Shown here: positions 20,996-29,131 of the stretch, piece by piece
Numbering within the stretch: position 1 is the first letter of the stretch
How the letters are laid out: every line of letters begins with the position of its first letter
Source: Breoghania corrubedonensis
GTDB taxonomy: Bacteria; Pseudomonadota; Alphaproteobacteria; Rhizobiales; Stappiaceae
Length of the DNA stretch: 64,000 bases
Direction: 5' to 3'
Assembly (NCBI RefSeq): GCF_003053845.1
Contig: NZ_QAYG01000009.1
Location: forward strand, 124,001 to 188,000
Program-made: the position numbers and the translations under genes
Notes under the pieces: generated by a model
Databases searched by the model: none
Told to the model about the DNA's origin: nothing
Seen by the model: the letters and a program-made list of their open reading frames with translations, nothing else

Positions 20996-22033
20996 TCAGC
21001 CTCCGAGCGTCTGAAACGTGGGCAGGTTGGGCGCACCGAGGTTTTCCCGCGCACCGTCGCGCGGCGGGTTCTCGGTTCGAATGCCGGCGCGAAGGCGCGC
21101 GGAACGGGCCCGCGGATTGGCGGCGACTTCCGCTTCCCCCGGCTCGACCGCGCCCTTGAGCGCGAAGGTGAAGGTCGGCGGCAGCACGTCCGCCTCCGGC
21201 AGGTGGCGCGAGCCGCCGGAATGGACACGGCAGCGCTCGGCCAGGAAGCGCTTGACGATGCGGTCTTCCAGCGAATGAAAGGTGACGACGGCGAGCCGCC
21301 CGCCGGGCTTCAGGCAGCGCTCGGCGGCGGCCAGAGCCTCCACGACCTCGCCAAGCTCGCTGTTGACGTAGATCCTGAGCGCCTGGAACGTCTTGGTGGC
21401 GGGATGCGTCGCCTTGCCGGGCTTGCGACCGATGGTGCGCTCTACCAGGTCGGCCAGTTCCAGCGTGCGGGAAAAGGGCTTCGTCTTGCGCGCCTCCTGA
21501 ATGGCGCGGGAAATCGCGGAGGCGCGTTTTTCCTCGCCCAGGATGCCGATGATGCGGGTGAGCTCGCGCCCGTCGATCTCGTTGACGACGTCGGCGGCGC
21601 TGGGGCCTGCCTGCTCCATGCGCATGTCGAGCGGGCCATCCTGGCGAAACGAGAAGCCGCGGTTCGCCTCGTCCACCTGCATGGAGGAGATGCCGAGATC
21701 GAGCACGACGCCGTCGACCAACAGTTGCCCGGCGCCCGCCGCATGGGTGTCGAGTTCGGAAAAGCGGCCGGGAACAAGCGTGAGGCGGCCTGAGAATTCG
21801 GCGACCATCGCCTGCCCGTCGCGGATGGCGTTGGGATCGCGGTCGACGGCGATGACGTTCGCGCCCGTACCCAGAATGGCACGCGTGTAGCCGCCGGCCC
21901 CGAACGTGCCGTCGACGATCGTCTCGCCCGCCTTCGGCTGAAGCGCGGCCAGCACCTCGTCGAGGAGAACGGGAATGTGGCGTGCCGGTCCGCCAGCGAC
22001 CGGGGGCTTGCCCCCTTCGCGACCCGCCATCAT
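20996..22033 (-). CDS. rsmH: 16S rRNA (cytosine-1402 N4)-methyltransferase RsmH (MraW)
   Basis: RsmH methylates N4 of C1402 in 16S rRNA using S-adenosylmethionine. The 345 residues show [13 protein letters not shown], the SAM-binding motif [39 protein letters not shown] and [13 protein letters not shown], all standard. The ATG at 22033 overlaps the mraZ stop as ATGA, so the two are translationally coupled; a second in-frame ATG follows immediately. The open frame extends to 22834 but that part is inside mraZ and the leader. Confidence 0.97.
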   Translation of the reverse strand: MMAGREGGKPPVAGGPARHIPVLLDEVLAALQPKAGETIVDGTFGAGGYTRAILGTGANVIAVDRDPNAIRDGQAMVAEFSGRLTLVPGRFSELDTHAAGAGQLLVDGVVLDLGISSMQVDEANRGFSFRQDGPLDMRMEQAGPSAADVVNEIDGRELTRIIGILGEEKRASAISRAIQEARKTKPFSRTLELADLVERTIGRKPGKATHPATKTFQALRIYVNSELGEVVEALAAAERCLKPGGRLAVVTFHSLEDRIVKRFLAERCRVHSGGSRHLPEADVLPPTFTFALKGAVEPGEAEVAANPRARSARLRAGIRTENPPRDGARENLGAPNLPTFQTLGG

Positions 22034-22533
22034 CCCGTACTCCCCGAAGGTGTGGCCGAAAGCGTGGATGCTCCGGCGGGCTGAGCCGCAGACTGGGGCT
22101 CGCCGGAAAGAACCTCCAGCGCACGCCTCAGCGCCTCCGCACGATGTTCGGCGAAGCGTTCCGGGTTCCACATCTGAAACTTGTATCCCTGTCCGACGAA
22201 GGTCACCTGGTCCGTAATGCCTGCATGCAGCCTGAGCGTTTCCGGCAGAATGACCCGCCCGTCGCTGTCGAGCTTGAGGTTCTCCGACACGCCGAAGAGC
22301 GCCATCGAGACGAAATCGTGCTGCGGGGTGAGCGTGGTGAAACTGTCGACGCGCTTCTGGATCTCGCCGAGCAGCGCATTGCCGCCCGCATCCACCGCCG
22401 GCAGATGGGCGGAGGGGAAGCAGTAGACACCCTCGTAGTTCTCGCGCGAGAGCGCGGCGCGAAACGGCGCGGGCACGGAAACGCGCCCCTTGGCGTCCAG
22501 CCGATTTGTGAAGTTCGACACGAAGTCGGCCAT
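22030..22533 (-). CDS. mraZ: Transcriptional regulator MraZ
   Basis: MraZ is an AbrB-like DNA-binding protein that regulates its own dcw operon. The 167 residues contain two SpoVT/AbrB-type repeats: residues 6-50 with [14 protein letters not shown], and about 80-125 with [20 protein letters not shown] Ser/Ala/Pro-rich tail follows. It is the first gene of the cluster, about 290 nt downstream of a decameric repeat array that may be its operator. The start [17 protein letters not shown] is typical of the family. Confidence 0.95.
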   Translation of the reverse strand: MADFVSNFTNRLDAKGRVSVPAPFRAALSRENYEGVYCFPSAHLPAVDAGGNALLGEIQKRVDSFTTLTPQHDFVSMALFGVSENLKLDSDGRVILPETLRLHAGITDQVTFVGQGYKFQMWNPERFAEHRAEALRRALEVLSGEPQSAAQPAGASTLSATPSGSTG

Positions 22534-23116
22534 TCATCGCCTCGCCCCTCGCACAAGCCAACCGTGTGCGAATCCATGCCGCAGCCCATACGATCCCGGC
22601 CGGCACATCCATTCGTGACCGCCGCTGCGGCCGATCTCGTGACAAGTCCCCGCCTCCGTGCGCAAAACGGACGTGTAACCGCGATACCGAAGCGCTGTAA
22701 CGCCCCGCCCGGACACGCCTCGCGAGACCTGCGGACACAGACGTCCGCACCCGGTTTCGCGCAGTATTCAGCGGTTTTGCAGGCCCCGTTTCGGCAACGG
22801 CTCTTCTCTCAGCCGGGATAATATGGGATATCATGGGCGATCACGGGCGTCAATGGAACGGACATGGATGTTCAGGCTCGATCCCCCCGGACCAAGGCGA
22901 TTTAAACCTCATTAGGCTTAACGGCGCGTTGCCATCCCGGCCTCGCCGACGGGCCAGGCGGCTTGCGATAAATCATGGTTAACAAATGGTTTTCATCCAC
23001 CCGGCACAGGGCGCGCGAATGGTTCGGCGCGCGAGCCGCGCGCGCACGGCGCCGGTAACGGCGCGCTTGCGCCTGCGGCGGCGCGTCACAACCGGGTGTG
23101 GAAAAGGTGGAAAGGT
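22534..23116. other. Non-coding gap between rnpB and mraZ
   Basis: No gene is supported in these 583 bases. The part nearest mraZ forms a leader of about 290 nt. At 22814-22858 lies the decameric repeat array with an embedded promoter-like sequence. The stretch 22870-23116 is the region downstream of rnpB. It has several GCGC-rich inverted repeats, but no clean terminator with a T-run was found. Confidence 0.6.
22814..22858 (-). promoter_or_regulatory. Decameric repeat array and promoter of mraZ (putative MraZ operator)
   Basis: On the plus strand the pentamers CGGGA, TGGGA, TGGGC, CGGGC and TGGAA start at 22814, 22824, 22834, 22844 and 22854, exactly 10 nt apart. In E. coli MraZ binds TGGGN repeats separated by 5 nt in front of mraZ, the same period. 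On the minus strand a TTGACG (22848-22853) and TATCCC (22825-22830) spaced 17 nt apart lie inside the array and could be the -35 and -10 boxes, fitting autorepression. The repeat orientation relative to mraZ and the 290-nt distance are caveats. Confidence 0.6.
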
Positions 23117-23517
23117 GCCAGTCGGCCTGTAAGCCGGGTTCTGTTCGGCGGGCGAACCCGCCGCGACGACCATTCATCTGGGACGTCCGTTACCGGACGC
23201 CTCGCGCGACCTACCCGGACGGTCAACGTGAAAACACGCCTGGGAGTTGCCTCCCGCGCCGTCCCTATTCGGTCTTGCTCCCGGTGGGGTTTACCATGCC
23301 GGCCCCGTTGCCGGGACCGCGGTGGGCTCTTACCCCACCCTTTCACCCTTACCTGCGCGCCCCCTTGCGGGTTTTGAGCAGGCGGTTTGCTTTCTGCGGC
23401 ACTTTCCCTGAGGTCGCCCTCGCCGGGCGTTACCCGGCACCGTGTTTCCATGGAGCCCGGACTTTCCTCCCCCGCCGCCTTTCAGCGCTTGCGGGAGCGG
23501 TCGTCCAGCCGACTGGC
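23117..23517 (-). ncRNA. rnpB: RNase P RNA (class A)
   Basis: RNase P RNA is the catalytic subunit that matures tRNA 5' ends. Read on the minus strand, the terminal pairing GCCAGTCGG at the 5' end matches CCGACTGGC at the 3' end. Conserved core blocks follow: GAGGAAAGTCCGGGCTCCATG (CR-I) early, GAAAGTGCCGCAGAAAGCAAACC, the TAAGGGTGAAAGGGTGGGGTAAGAGCCC region, and near the 3' end GGCTTACAGGCC. The length of about 400 nt is normal for alphaproteobacteria. Ends are set by the P1 helix and are accurate to a few bases. Confidence 0.97.
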
Positions 23518-23523
23518 ACGCCG

Positions 23524-23552
23524 TGAGTAGGGACCGCGGCAGACAAAATCAA
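23524..23552 (-). promoter_or_regulatory. Promoter of rnpB
   Basis: On the minus strand TTGATT (23547-23552) and TACTCA (23524-23529) are separated by exactly 17 nt, and the predicted start falls about 7 nt later at the first rnpB base. This is a good housekeeping-sigma spacing, although the -10 box is not perfect. Confidence 0.55.
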
Positions 23553-23597
23553 GGCCGGACAGCATCGCGGCCCGGCCTCATACGCTTTTATGTGATC

Positions 23598-23644
23598 GAG
23601 CCCCGGTCCGCACACGCCCCTGCGGGCGGCCGAAACCGGGGCTC
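23598..23644 (-). terminator. Hairpin terminator after the lytic transglycosylase gene
   Basis: Perfect 10-bp arms GAGCCCCGGT (23598-23607) and ACCGGGGCTC (23635-23644) enclose a loop that has its own small GC hairpin. The arm lies 10 nt beyond the gene stop. A second stem AGGCCGG/CCGGCCT followed by TTGATTTTG lies just after it and could also stop transcription before rnpB. Confidence 0.55.
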
Positions 23645-23654
23645 TCATGTCGCC

Positions 23655-24209
23655 TCAAACGACATCGCCCAGCAGGGCGATCACCCGGTGGCAGTATCGC
23701 TTGCTCACCGGATTCATGTGCCGCGCATAGTGCCCGGCATTGTAGCGCAGAACGGTGCCGCAGGTATCGCCGGAGGCGAGCTGGTGCGCCTTGGCCAGAT
23801 ACCGCATGCCCCATTCCAGATTTGTCGCCGGATCGTAGAGCGCCTTGACGGACCCGCGATAGCCGATGCCGCGCGCGGTTGCGGGCTTGATCTGCATCAG
23901 CCCGATCTCGCCATGCGACCCGCGCGCCCGGGCGTTGAAGTTGCTCTCGATCCTGACGATGGCCTTGGCGAGGCTGACCGGCACGCCATGCTTGCGCGCA
24001 GCCGCCGAGATCAGGGCCGAATACCTGCCGTTGCCGCGCTCCTTGACCTCTCCCCCATCATCTTCCTCGACCGAGGTCTTTTCGAAATGCGCCTGATAGG
24101 CCCTGAGCGCGGCCAGAGGACCGCTGCCGTTACCCGCCATTGCCGGCATGTTCGTCATGAAAGCCCCCGTCGCCACGACCAGGGCGACCCAAAGTGCACG
24201 TCCCTTCAT
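23655..24209 (-). CDS. Lytic transglycosylase, SLT domain
   Basis: This is a secreted peptidoglycan-cleaving enzyme that breaks the MurNAc-GlcNAc bond with anhydro product formation. The 184-residue protein has an N-terminal signal peptide (residues 1-25, ending in a PAMA-G type site). The SLT (lysozyme-like) domain has the catalytic Glu in RIESNFNARARG, the GEIGLMQIKPATARGIGY motif and the RYNAGHYARHM signature. It is smaller than Slt70 or MltE-type proteins and probably free in the periplasm, since no lipobox is seen. It stands alone, with long gaps on both sides. Confidence 0.9.
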   Translation of the reverse strand: MKGRALWVALVVATGAFMTNMPAMAGNGSGPLAALRAYQAHFEKTSVEEDDGGEVKERGNGRYSALISAAARKHGVPVSLAKAIVRIESNFNARARGSHGEIGLMQIKPATARGIGYRGSVKALYDPATNLEWGMRYLAKAHQLASGDTCGTVLRYNAGHYARHMNPVSKRYCHRVIALLGDVV

Positions 24210-24734
24210 TCGAATTGTTTACCCGTTCTCTTGTTGAAGAAGGGCGGGGGTATGACGATGGGAACCGACCAAAATCGGACCGGCCAAATCACGAATTGTT
24301 ACGGAAAACCTGCGAAAAACCGGGATTTTTGGGGTTGAAATCGGGGAATTGGGCAGCAAACTGACGAAGGGTGACGAGACCTTGGGCTTGATGTGAAGGA
24401 ACCGTGACGACAATCGGGCACACCCCATCGCACCGTGACCGCCCACAGCGCCATGAACCGACCGATCGCGCGCGGATACGGCTTCGCCACGCATTGCAGA
24501 CAACACCGGTTTCGCCGCTTTGGTTCCGCATTTGGGAGGTTTTGTAATTCGGGCGACGGGACACAGGCGTTAGGCAAAGGTTAACGTTAAGCGCAGGTGA
24601 ACGGCCGATCGGCGGAAATCCGGGCAATGACGGTGGTGAGTTTATCGCTAGGCGGCGAAGAGGCATGGTGACGGGCCGCGTTCGGGTTCTCACGTCCCGG
24701 CGTTCATTGTGCGCAGGAGCCCCCGGAGCGCGCG
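24210..24734. other. Non-coding gap upstream of the transglycosylase
   Basis: No gene is supported in these 525 bases. Local A/T content is higher around 24280-24360. The motif TTAG-N7-TTAA at 24570-24584 differs in one base from the CtrA consensus TTAA-N7-TTAA and is followed by CGTTAA. It may be part of the promoter region of the minus-strand transglycosylase gene, about 360 nt upstream. Nothing else stands out. Confidence 0.4.
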
Positions 24735-25478
24735 CTACCGTTTCAGCGTCGTCAGCAACCGATGGAGCGTCGTGATGGTGGAGGCGTCGGCCACGCCGTC
24801 CACCTTCATCGGGCGGAAATGGCGCTGGAACGCCTCGACCACCGTCATCGTCTCGGCGTCATAGGCCCCCGTGACCGGCACCTTGTAGCCATAGAGCGAC
24901 AGCATGGTCTGCAACGCCTCCACCGGCTGGCCGATGGCGCCTTGCTGCAGGAAGCGGCCCGAGGCGATCTCTTCCGGCTCGACCCAGTGGCCGACGCCGG
25001 CGGACGCAAGCCGCGCCCAGGGGAACTTCTCGCCCGGATCGATCTTGCGCCCCGGCGCCACGTCGGAATGGGCAAGCACCCGCTCTGCCCGGATCGAACG
25101 GCGGCGGACGATATCGAGACAAAGCGCCGTTACCGCATCTATCTGCGCGTCGGGGAATGCCTGGTAGCCGTACTGGTGGCCACGGTTGACGATCTCGATG
25201 CCGATGGAACGGGAATTGATATCCTCCTCGCCCGCCCAGAATGCCGCGCCCGCATGCCAGGCGCGCTGCTCTTCGGCCACCATCTGGACGATGCGTCCGT
25301 CCTCGTGAACGAGGTAGTGGGCAGAGACCTCCGCCGCCGGATCGCAAAGACGGGCCAGCGCATGCTCGGCGCTCTCCATTCCGGTATAGTGGAGGAGCAG
25401 CATGTCGAGCGGCCCCTTGCGCGCGCCGTGATTGGGCGAGGCCGCGACTTCGCCTGCCAGCGGCGTATCGGCTTTCAT
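24735..25478 (-). CDS. N-acetylmuramoyl-L-alanine amidase (AmpD-like) with peptidoglycan-binding domain
   Basis: The enzyme splits the bond between MurNAc (or anhydroMurNAc) and L-alanine in wall fragments. The 247 residues have an amidase_2 domain with zinc-ligand motifs LLHYTGM (His) and HSDVAPGRKIDPGEKFPW (His and Asp), plus SIGIEIVNRGH. It is followed by a C-terminal peptidoglycan-binding_1 domain (VEALQTMLSLYGYKVPVTGAYDAETMTVVEAFQRHF). No signal peptide is seen, so a cytosolic recycling role is likely. Its ATG 25478 overlaps the stop of the upstream J-domain gene as TGATG, giving translational coupling. Confidence 0.92.
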   Translation of the reverse strand: MKADTPLAGEVAASPNHGARKGPLDMLLLHYTGMESAEHALARLCDPAAEVSAHYLVHEDGRIVQMVAEEQRAWHAGAAFWAGEEDINSRSIGIEIVNRGHQYGYQAFPDAQIDAVTALCLDIVRRRSIRAERVLAHSDVAPGRKIDPGEKFPWARLASAGVGHWVEPEEIASGRFLQQGAIGQPVEALQTMLSLYGYKVPVTGAYDAETMTVVEAFQRHFRPMKVDGVADASTITTLHRLLTTLKR

Positions 25479-26167
25479 CAAATTCCCCGTTCCAGAGAGA
25501 CCTGCCGCCATGCCTCGTTGAGCGCGGCCATGCGATCGTTGGCGATGCGCACGAATTCCTCCGGCACACCGCGCGCGATCAGCCGGTCGGGATGGCTTTC
25601 GGTGACCTGCCGGCGGTATTGCCGCTTGACCTCCGCATCGCTCGCGGAACGCTCGATGCCGAGCACCTTGTAGGGGTCTGCCCCATCGATGACATGGCGC
25701 GCGCGGATCTGCTGAAAGCAGCGCTCCTCGATCGAGAAGATCTCCGCCACGCGTTCCAGATAGGCAAGCTCCGCCTCATGGACGTAACCATCCGCCTTGG
25801 CGATGTGGAAGAGCCCGTCGAGGATATCGATCAGCGTTTCCGGCTGCTCGGTGAAGAGAGAAGCGATGCGCCTTGCGTAGGTCTCGAAACCGGCCACGTC
25901 CTGCTTGGCGAGATCGAAGACGCGCGCGACGTTGCGCTCCTCACCCGGGGGAATGTCGAACAGGCTGAAGAAGGCGATTTCCTCGTCGCTCGTCACAACA
26001 CCATCGGCTTTGGCCATCTTCGCCGAAAGCGCGATCATGGCGGCGGAGAACGCGAACGTGTTGCGCGCCTCGCCGCCACCGACGAGGTTCGCGATACGAT
26101 CGAAAAGCTGGGCACCGCTCGCCTGAATGGCGGAGGCGACGGCGGCAAGGGTGGACCAGAGACTCAT
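25478..26167 (-). CDS. TerB-like and J-domain protein (DjlA-like)
   Basis: The 229-residue protein has a TerB/DjlA-type helical domain (about 40-155, with AKMAKADGVVTSDEE and AKADGYVHEAELAYLERV acidic metal-binding-like loops) and a C-terminal J domain (165-229) with the HPD motif in TESHPDRLIARG. J domains stimulate DnaK ATPase. E. coli DjlA has a membrane anchor; no clear one is present here, so the protein may be soluble or peripheral. It is coupled to the amidase gene downstream. Confidence 0.88.
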   Translation of the reverse strand: MSLWSTLAAVASAIQASGAQLFDRIANLVGGGEARNTFAFSAAMIALSAKMAKADGVVTSDEEIAFFSLFDIPPGEERNVARVFDLAKQDVAGFETYARRIASLFTEQPETLIDILDGLFHIAKADGYVHEAELAYLERVAEIFSIEERCFQQIRARHVIDGADPYKVLGIERSASDAEVKRQYRRQVTESHPDRLIARGVPEEFVRIANDRMAALNEAWRQVSLERGI

Positions 26168-26231
26168 GAGGCAAATCTATAGAACAAATCGGCACGGGCC
26201 GGAACGGATGTGGTGCCGCGGCGGATTGCGT

Positions 26232-26759
26232 TCACATGGCCGCGGCCGAGCGCGCCGCCTGGTCGTAATGGCCTGAAACCGAGCGCATGACGGCGGCCAG
26301 CCGCGACAACTCCACCTCATCGAGCCCCAGCGTCTTGACCGGACCGACCAGCAGCGCCTCGCGGATGCGGCGGTATTCAAGGCATGACGCCTCCCCCGCC
26401 TCGGTGATCGTCGCCGTCTTTTCCTTGCCGCGCTTGCCGGTGACGACAAGGCCCGCCCTTTCCAGCTTGCGCAGCGCATAGGTGACGGTGTGGGTGTCCT
26501 CGATATTGAGCACGAGACAGATATCGGCGAGCGACTTCGGCCGTCCGCGATGGTTGACCGAATGCAGCACCTGCACATCCAGCGGCGTCATGCCGGGCTG
26601 GCCGGCCGCTGTCATCGCCCTGACCATCCAGCGGTGATAGGCGTTGACCATCATCGTGACCGCGAATTCCACCTCCGACAACGCCGGCATGGCACCTTCC
26701 GCCAGATGGGCGGAGGAGACGACGGGGCCGATCCCTGCAAGCGTGTTGTTCGATGGCAT
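26232..26759 (-). CDS. MarR-type winged-helix transcriptional regulator
   Basis: The 175-residue protein has a winged-helix core (TPLDVQVLHSVNHRGRPKSLADICLVLNIEDTHTVTYALRKLERAGLVVTGKRGKEKTATITEAGE) with helices at both ends for dimerisation, as in MarR proteins. It lies downstream of the TRAP transporter genes on the same strand, beyond a palindromic repeat, and is the nearest candidate to bind the palindromes at 30255 and 43165. That link is an inference from position only. The effector is unknown. Confidence 0.85.
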   Translation of the reverse strand: MPSNNTLAGIGPVVSSAHLAEGAMPALSEVEFAVTMMVNAYHRWMVRAMTAAGQPGMTPLDVQVLHSVNHRGRPKSLADICLVLNIEDTHTVTYALRKLERAGLVVTGKRGKEKTATITEAGEASCLEYRRIREALLVGPVKTLGLDEVELSRLAAVMRSVSGHYDQAARSAAAM

Positions 26760-26821
26760 GGCGCGGTTCCTCGCTGCGTTCGGTCTTTGTCGTTCACGCC
26801 CTCGCGCCAGCCACCGCAGCC

Positions 26822-26921
26822 TGTCATCCCCGCGCTAGCGGGGATCCGGCACCCGGGGCGGCCTTCGGGGCGGGGTCGATCACCCTGTGGTTAGCGGATT
26901 CCCGCCTTCACGGGAATGACA
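26822..26921. repeat. Composite palindromic intergenic repeat
   Basis: Two hairpins, GTCATCCCCGCGCTAGCGGGGAT at the left end and ATTCCCGCCTTCACGGGAATGAC at the right end, face each other, so the element starts with GTCAT and ends with ATGAC. The same architecture recurs elsewhere in the window. It lies between dctM and the MarR gene. Confidence 0.75.
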
Positions 26922-26955
26922 CACGGAGCAAAACACGGGGCAGCGCCGCCCTTCC

Positions 26956-28260
26956 CTAATGCGCCATCATGTTGTGCGGCAGCCACAACGCGATCTGCGG
27001 GAAGGCCACCACCAGCACGACGGCGACGACCATCAGCAGGAAGAACGGCAGCGCCATGCGCGCGACCTTGAAGATGTTGTGCCCCGTCATGCCCTGCAGC
27101 ACAAACAGGTTGAAGCCCACCGGCGGGGTGATCTGGCTCATCTCCACGACGATGACGAGATAGATGCCGAACCAGATGAGGTCGAGACCGGCCTGCTCGA
27201 TCATCGGCAGGATGACCGAGGTCGTCAGCACCACGACCGAGATGCCATCGAGGAAGCAACCGAGCACGACGAAAAAGATCGTCAGCGCCGCCAGCAGTTC
27301 GTAGGGCGTGAGGTTGAGCGAGCCGATCCAGGTGGCGAGCTCGCGCGGGATGCCGGTGAAGCCCATGGCGACCGTCATGAAGGCGGCACCCGCCAGGATG
27401 AAGGCGATCATGCAGGAGGTGCGCGTCGCGCCCATCAGCGCCAGGGAAAAGGTGTTCCAGTTGAGCGTGCCCGAGCTCCACGACAACAGCAGCGCCAGCA
27501 GCACGCCAACGGCGGCGGCTTCCGTGGGTGCGGCGAGCCCGGCATAGATGGAACCGACGACGCCGACGATCAGCAGCAGCACCGGAAACAGCCGCCGCGT
27601 CGCCCTGATGCGATCCCAAAGCGCGATCGGCTCTTCCTTGGGCGGCATCTTGGCGCTGTTGAGCATCGACCACACCGCCACATAGCCCATGAACAGCACA
27701 CACAGCATGATGCCCGGCACCACGCCGGCGATGAACAGCCGCGCGATCGACTGCTCGGTCGCGGCCCCGTAGACGATGAGGATGATGGAGGGCGGGATCA
27801 GCAGGCCCAGCGTGCCGGAGCCCGCCAGCGTGCCGATCGCCATGCGCTCGTCGTAGCCGCGCTTTTTCAGTTCCGGCAGCGACATCTTGCCGATGGTGGC
27901 GGTGGTCGCCGCCGACGATCCGGAGACGGCCGCGAAGATCCCGCAGCCCAGGATGTTCACATGCAGCAGCCGGCCCGGCAGATTGCGCATCCACGGGCTC
28001 AGCCCCTCGAACATGTCCTCCGACAGGCGCGAGCGGAAAAGGATCTCGCCCATCCAGATGAACATCGGCAACGCGGTGAGATCCCAGGAATTCGAGGCGC
28101 CCCACACGGTCGTGGCGAGCACGGTGCCGGCGGGTACGGAAACGAGCAGCACGATGGCGGCGAGCGCGACCCCAAAGAGCGCGACGGCGACCCAGATCCC
28201 CGTGGCCAGCGCCGCCAGCATGCCGAGGCCGAGGCCGATGGCGATGATCGTGGTATCCAT
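26956..28260 (-). CDS. dctM: TRAP transporter large permease DctM
   Basis: DctM is the channel subunit of tripartite ATP-independent periplasmic transporters, which import organic acids or related solutes with sodium. The 434-residue protein is a polytopic membrane protein (about 12 hydrophobic segments) with family motifs such as SGSSAATTATIGKMSLPELKKRGYDERMAIGTLAGSGTLGLLIPPS and TPPVGFNLFVLQGM. It starts directly after the dctQ stop (TAGATG). Confidence 0.95.
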   Translation of the reverse strand: MDTTIIAIGLGLGMLAALATGIWVAVALFGVALAAIVLLVSVPAGTVLATTVWGASNSWDLTALPMFIWMGEILFRSRLSEDMFEGLSPWMRNLPGRLLHVNILGCGIFAAVSGSSAATTATIGKMSLPELKKRGYDERMAIGTLAGSGTLGLLIPPSIILIVYGAATEQSIARLFIAGVVPGIMLCVLFMGYVAVWSMLNSAKMPPKEEPIALWDRIRATRRLFPVLLLIVGVVGSIYAGLAAPTEAAAVGVLLALLLSWSSGTLNWNTFSLALMGATRTSCMIAFILAGAAFMTVAMGFTGIPRELATWIGSLNLTPYELLAALTIFFVVLGCFLDGISVVVLTTSVILPMIEQAGLDLIWFGIYLVIVVEMSQITPPVGFNLFVLQGMTGHNIFKVARMALPFFLLMVVAVVLVVAFPQIALWLPHNMMAH

Positions 28261-28821
28261 CTACTCGGTCCCCTCGACGAGATCGTGATCGGGCATCGGT
28301 TCCATGTAGCTGGGCTCCCCGCCCAGAAGCGTGACGACGAGATCGTCGATGAGCGAGATCAGGAAGACGGCGAGCCCCGCCGTCATCGCGGCCTGCGGGA
28401 TCCACAGGGGCACGGGGATGATGCCGAAGGAGACCTCGTTGAACTGATAGCTGTCGAGCGTGAGCAGGGCCGCGTTCCAGGCGAAATAGCCGATGAGCGC
28501 GACCGCCACCGCCAGCACCCAGAGTTCCAGAAAGCGCGCGACGGAGCGCGGGACCATCTGCAGAAGGATGATGACGCGGATGTGGTCGGCATTGCGCAGG
28601 GTGGAGGCGAGCGCCAGGAACGAGGCGCCCACCAGCAGGAAGCCGGCGATTTCGGCAAGCGAGGGCACCAGCAGGCCGAGCGGCTCGAGGCCGATGAGGG
28701 AGCGGGCGCCGTCGAAGATACGGGCGGCGACCTGCGCCACCACCATCACCGCGATGACAACGAGGCACAGCGCCGCCAGGGCGGCCGACAACCGGTAGAG
28801 CGCATCAAGTGCTTTGCGCAT
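28261..28821 (-). CDS. dctQ: TRAP transporter small permease DctQ
   Basis: DctQ is the four-helix membrane subunit that pairs with DctM. The 186-residue protein has four hydrophobic segments, starting LYRLSAALAALCLVVIAVMVVAQ, and the loop with a conserved Arg in TLRNADHIRV typical of the family. ATG 28821 is chosen; the frame is open further upstream but runs into a repeat. The stop is immediately followed by the dctM ATG. Confidence 0.9.
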   Translation of the reverse strand: MRKALDALYRLSAALAALCLVVIAVMVVAQVAARIFDGARSLIGLEPLGLLVPSLAEIAGFLLVGASFLALASTLRNADHIRVIILLQMVPRSVARFLELWVLAVAVALIGYFAWNAALLTLDSYQFNEVSFGIIPVPLWIPQAAMTAGLAVFLISLIDDLVVTLLGGEPSYMEPMPDHDLVEGTE

Positions 28822-29131
28822 GGTTTTCTTTCGAATGATGCGGGCGAATGAAGTGGGCCAGTGGCCCGGTGGGCCCGACAACGGCTTGGCATCCGGCAAA
28901 CGAGCGGACAATACGACGCCGTCGCAAAGTCAACCCGTCCCCGGTCTCTCGTCCGTCATTGCCCGGCGCAGTCCGGGCAATCCACCTCGGCCCGCAGCAT
29001 TCGCGGACAGGCAATGGCTCCCCCGGACGAAGCCGGGGGATGACGGCGGATGGAGACGTGGCGACGGAGAGAGACGCGGGGCGGCGGAGAGAACGGAGCC
29101 CCCGCCGCACGCTTGTCCGGAGGCCTGACGC
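28822..29131. repeat. Palindromic repeat in the dctP-dctQ gap
   Basis: The gap holds one copy (about 28940-29047) of a roughly 100-bp composite palindrome. It begins CCGGTCTCTC and CCGTCATTGCCCGG, and ends in a CCCCCGGACGAAGCCGGGGG hairpin followed by ATGACGG. A near-identical copy lies at 34592-34697. No gene is supported here. Hairpins in this position could lower dctQM expression relative to the abundant binding protein DctP. Confidence 0.8.

Noticed and set aside
21060-21085. GGTTCGAAT motif resembling a tRNA T-loop
   Set aside because: It lies inside the rsmH coding region with no acceptor stem or anticodon arm around it.
26959-28851. 630-codon plus-strand open frame across dctM and dctQ
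   Set aside because: Antisense of membrane genes, hydrophilic and repetitive, without domain signal.
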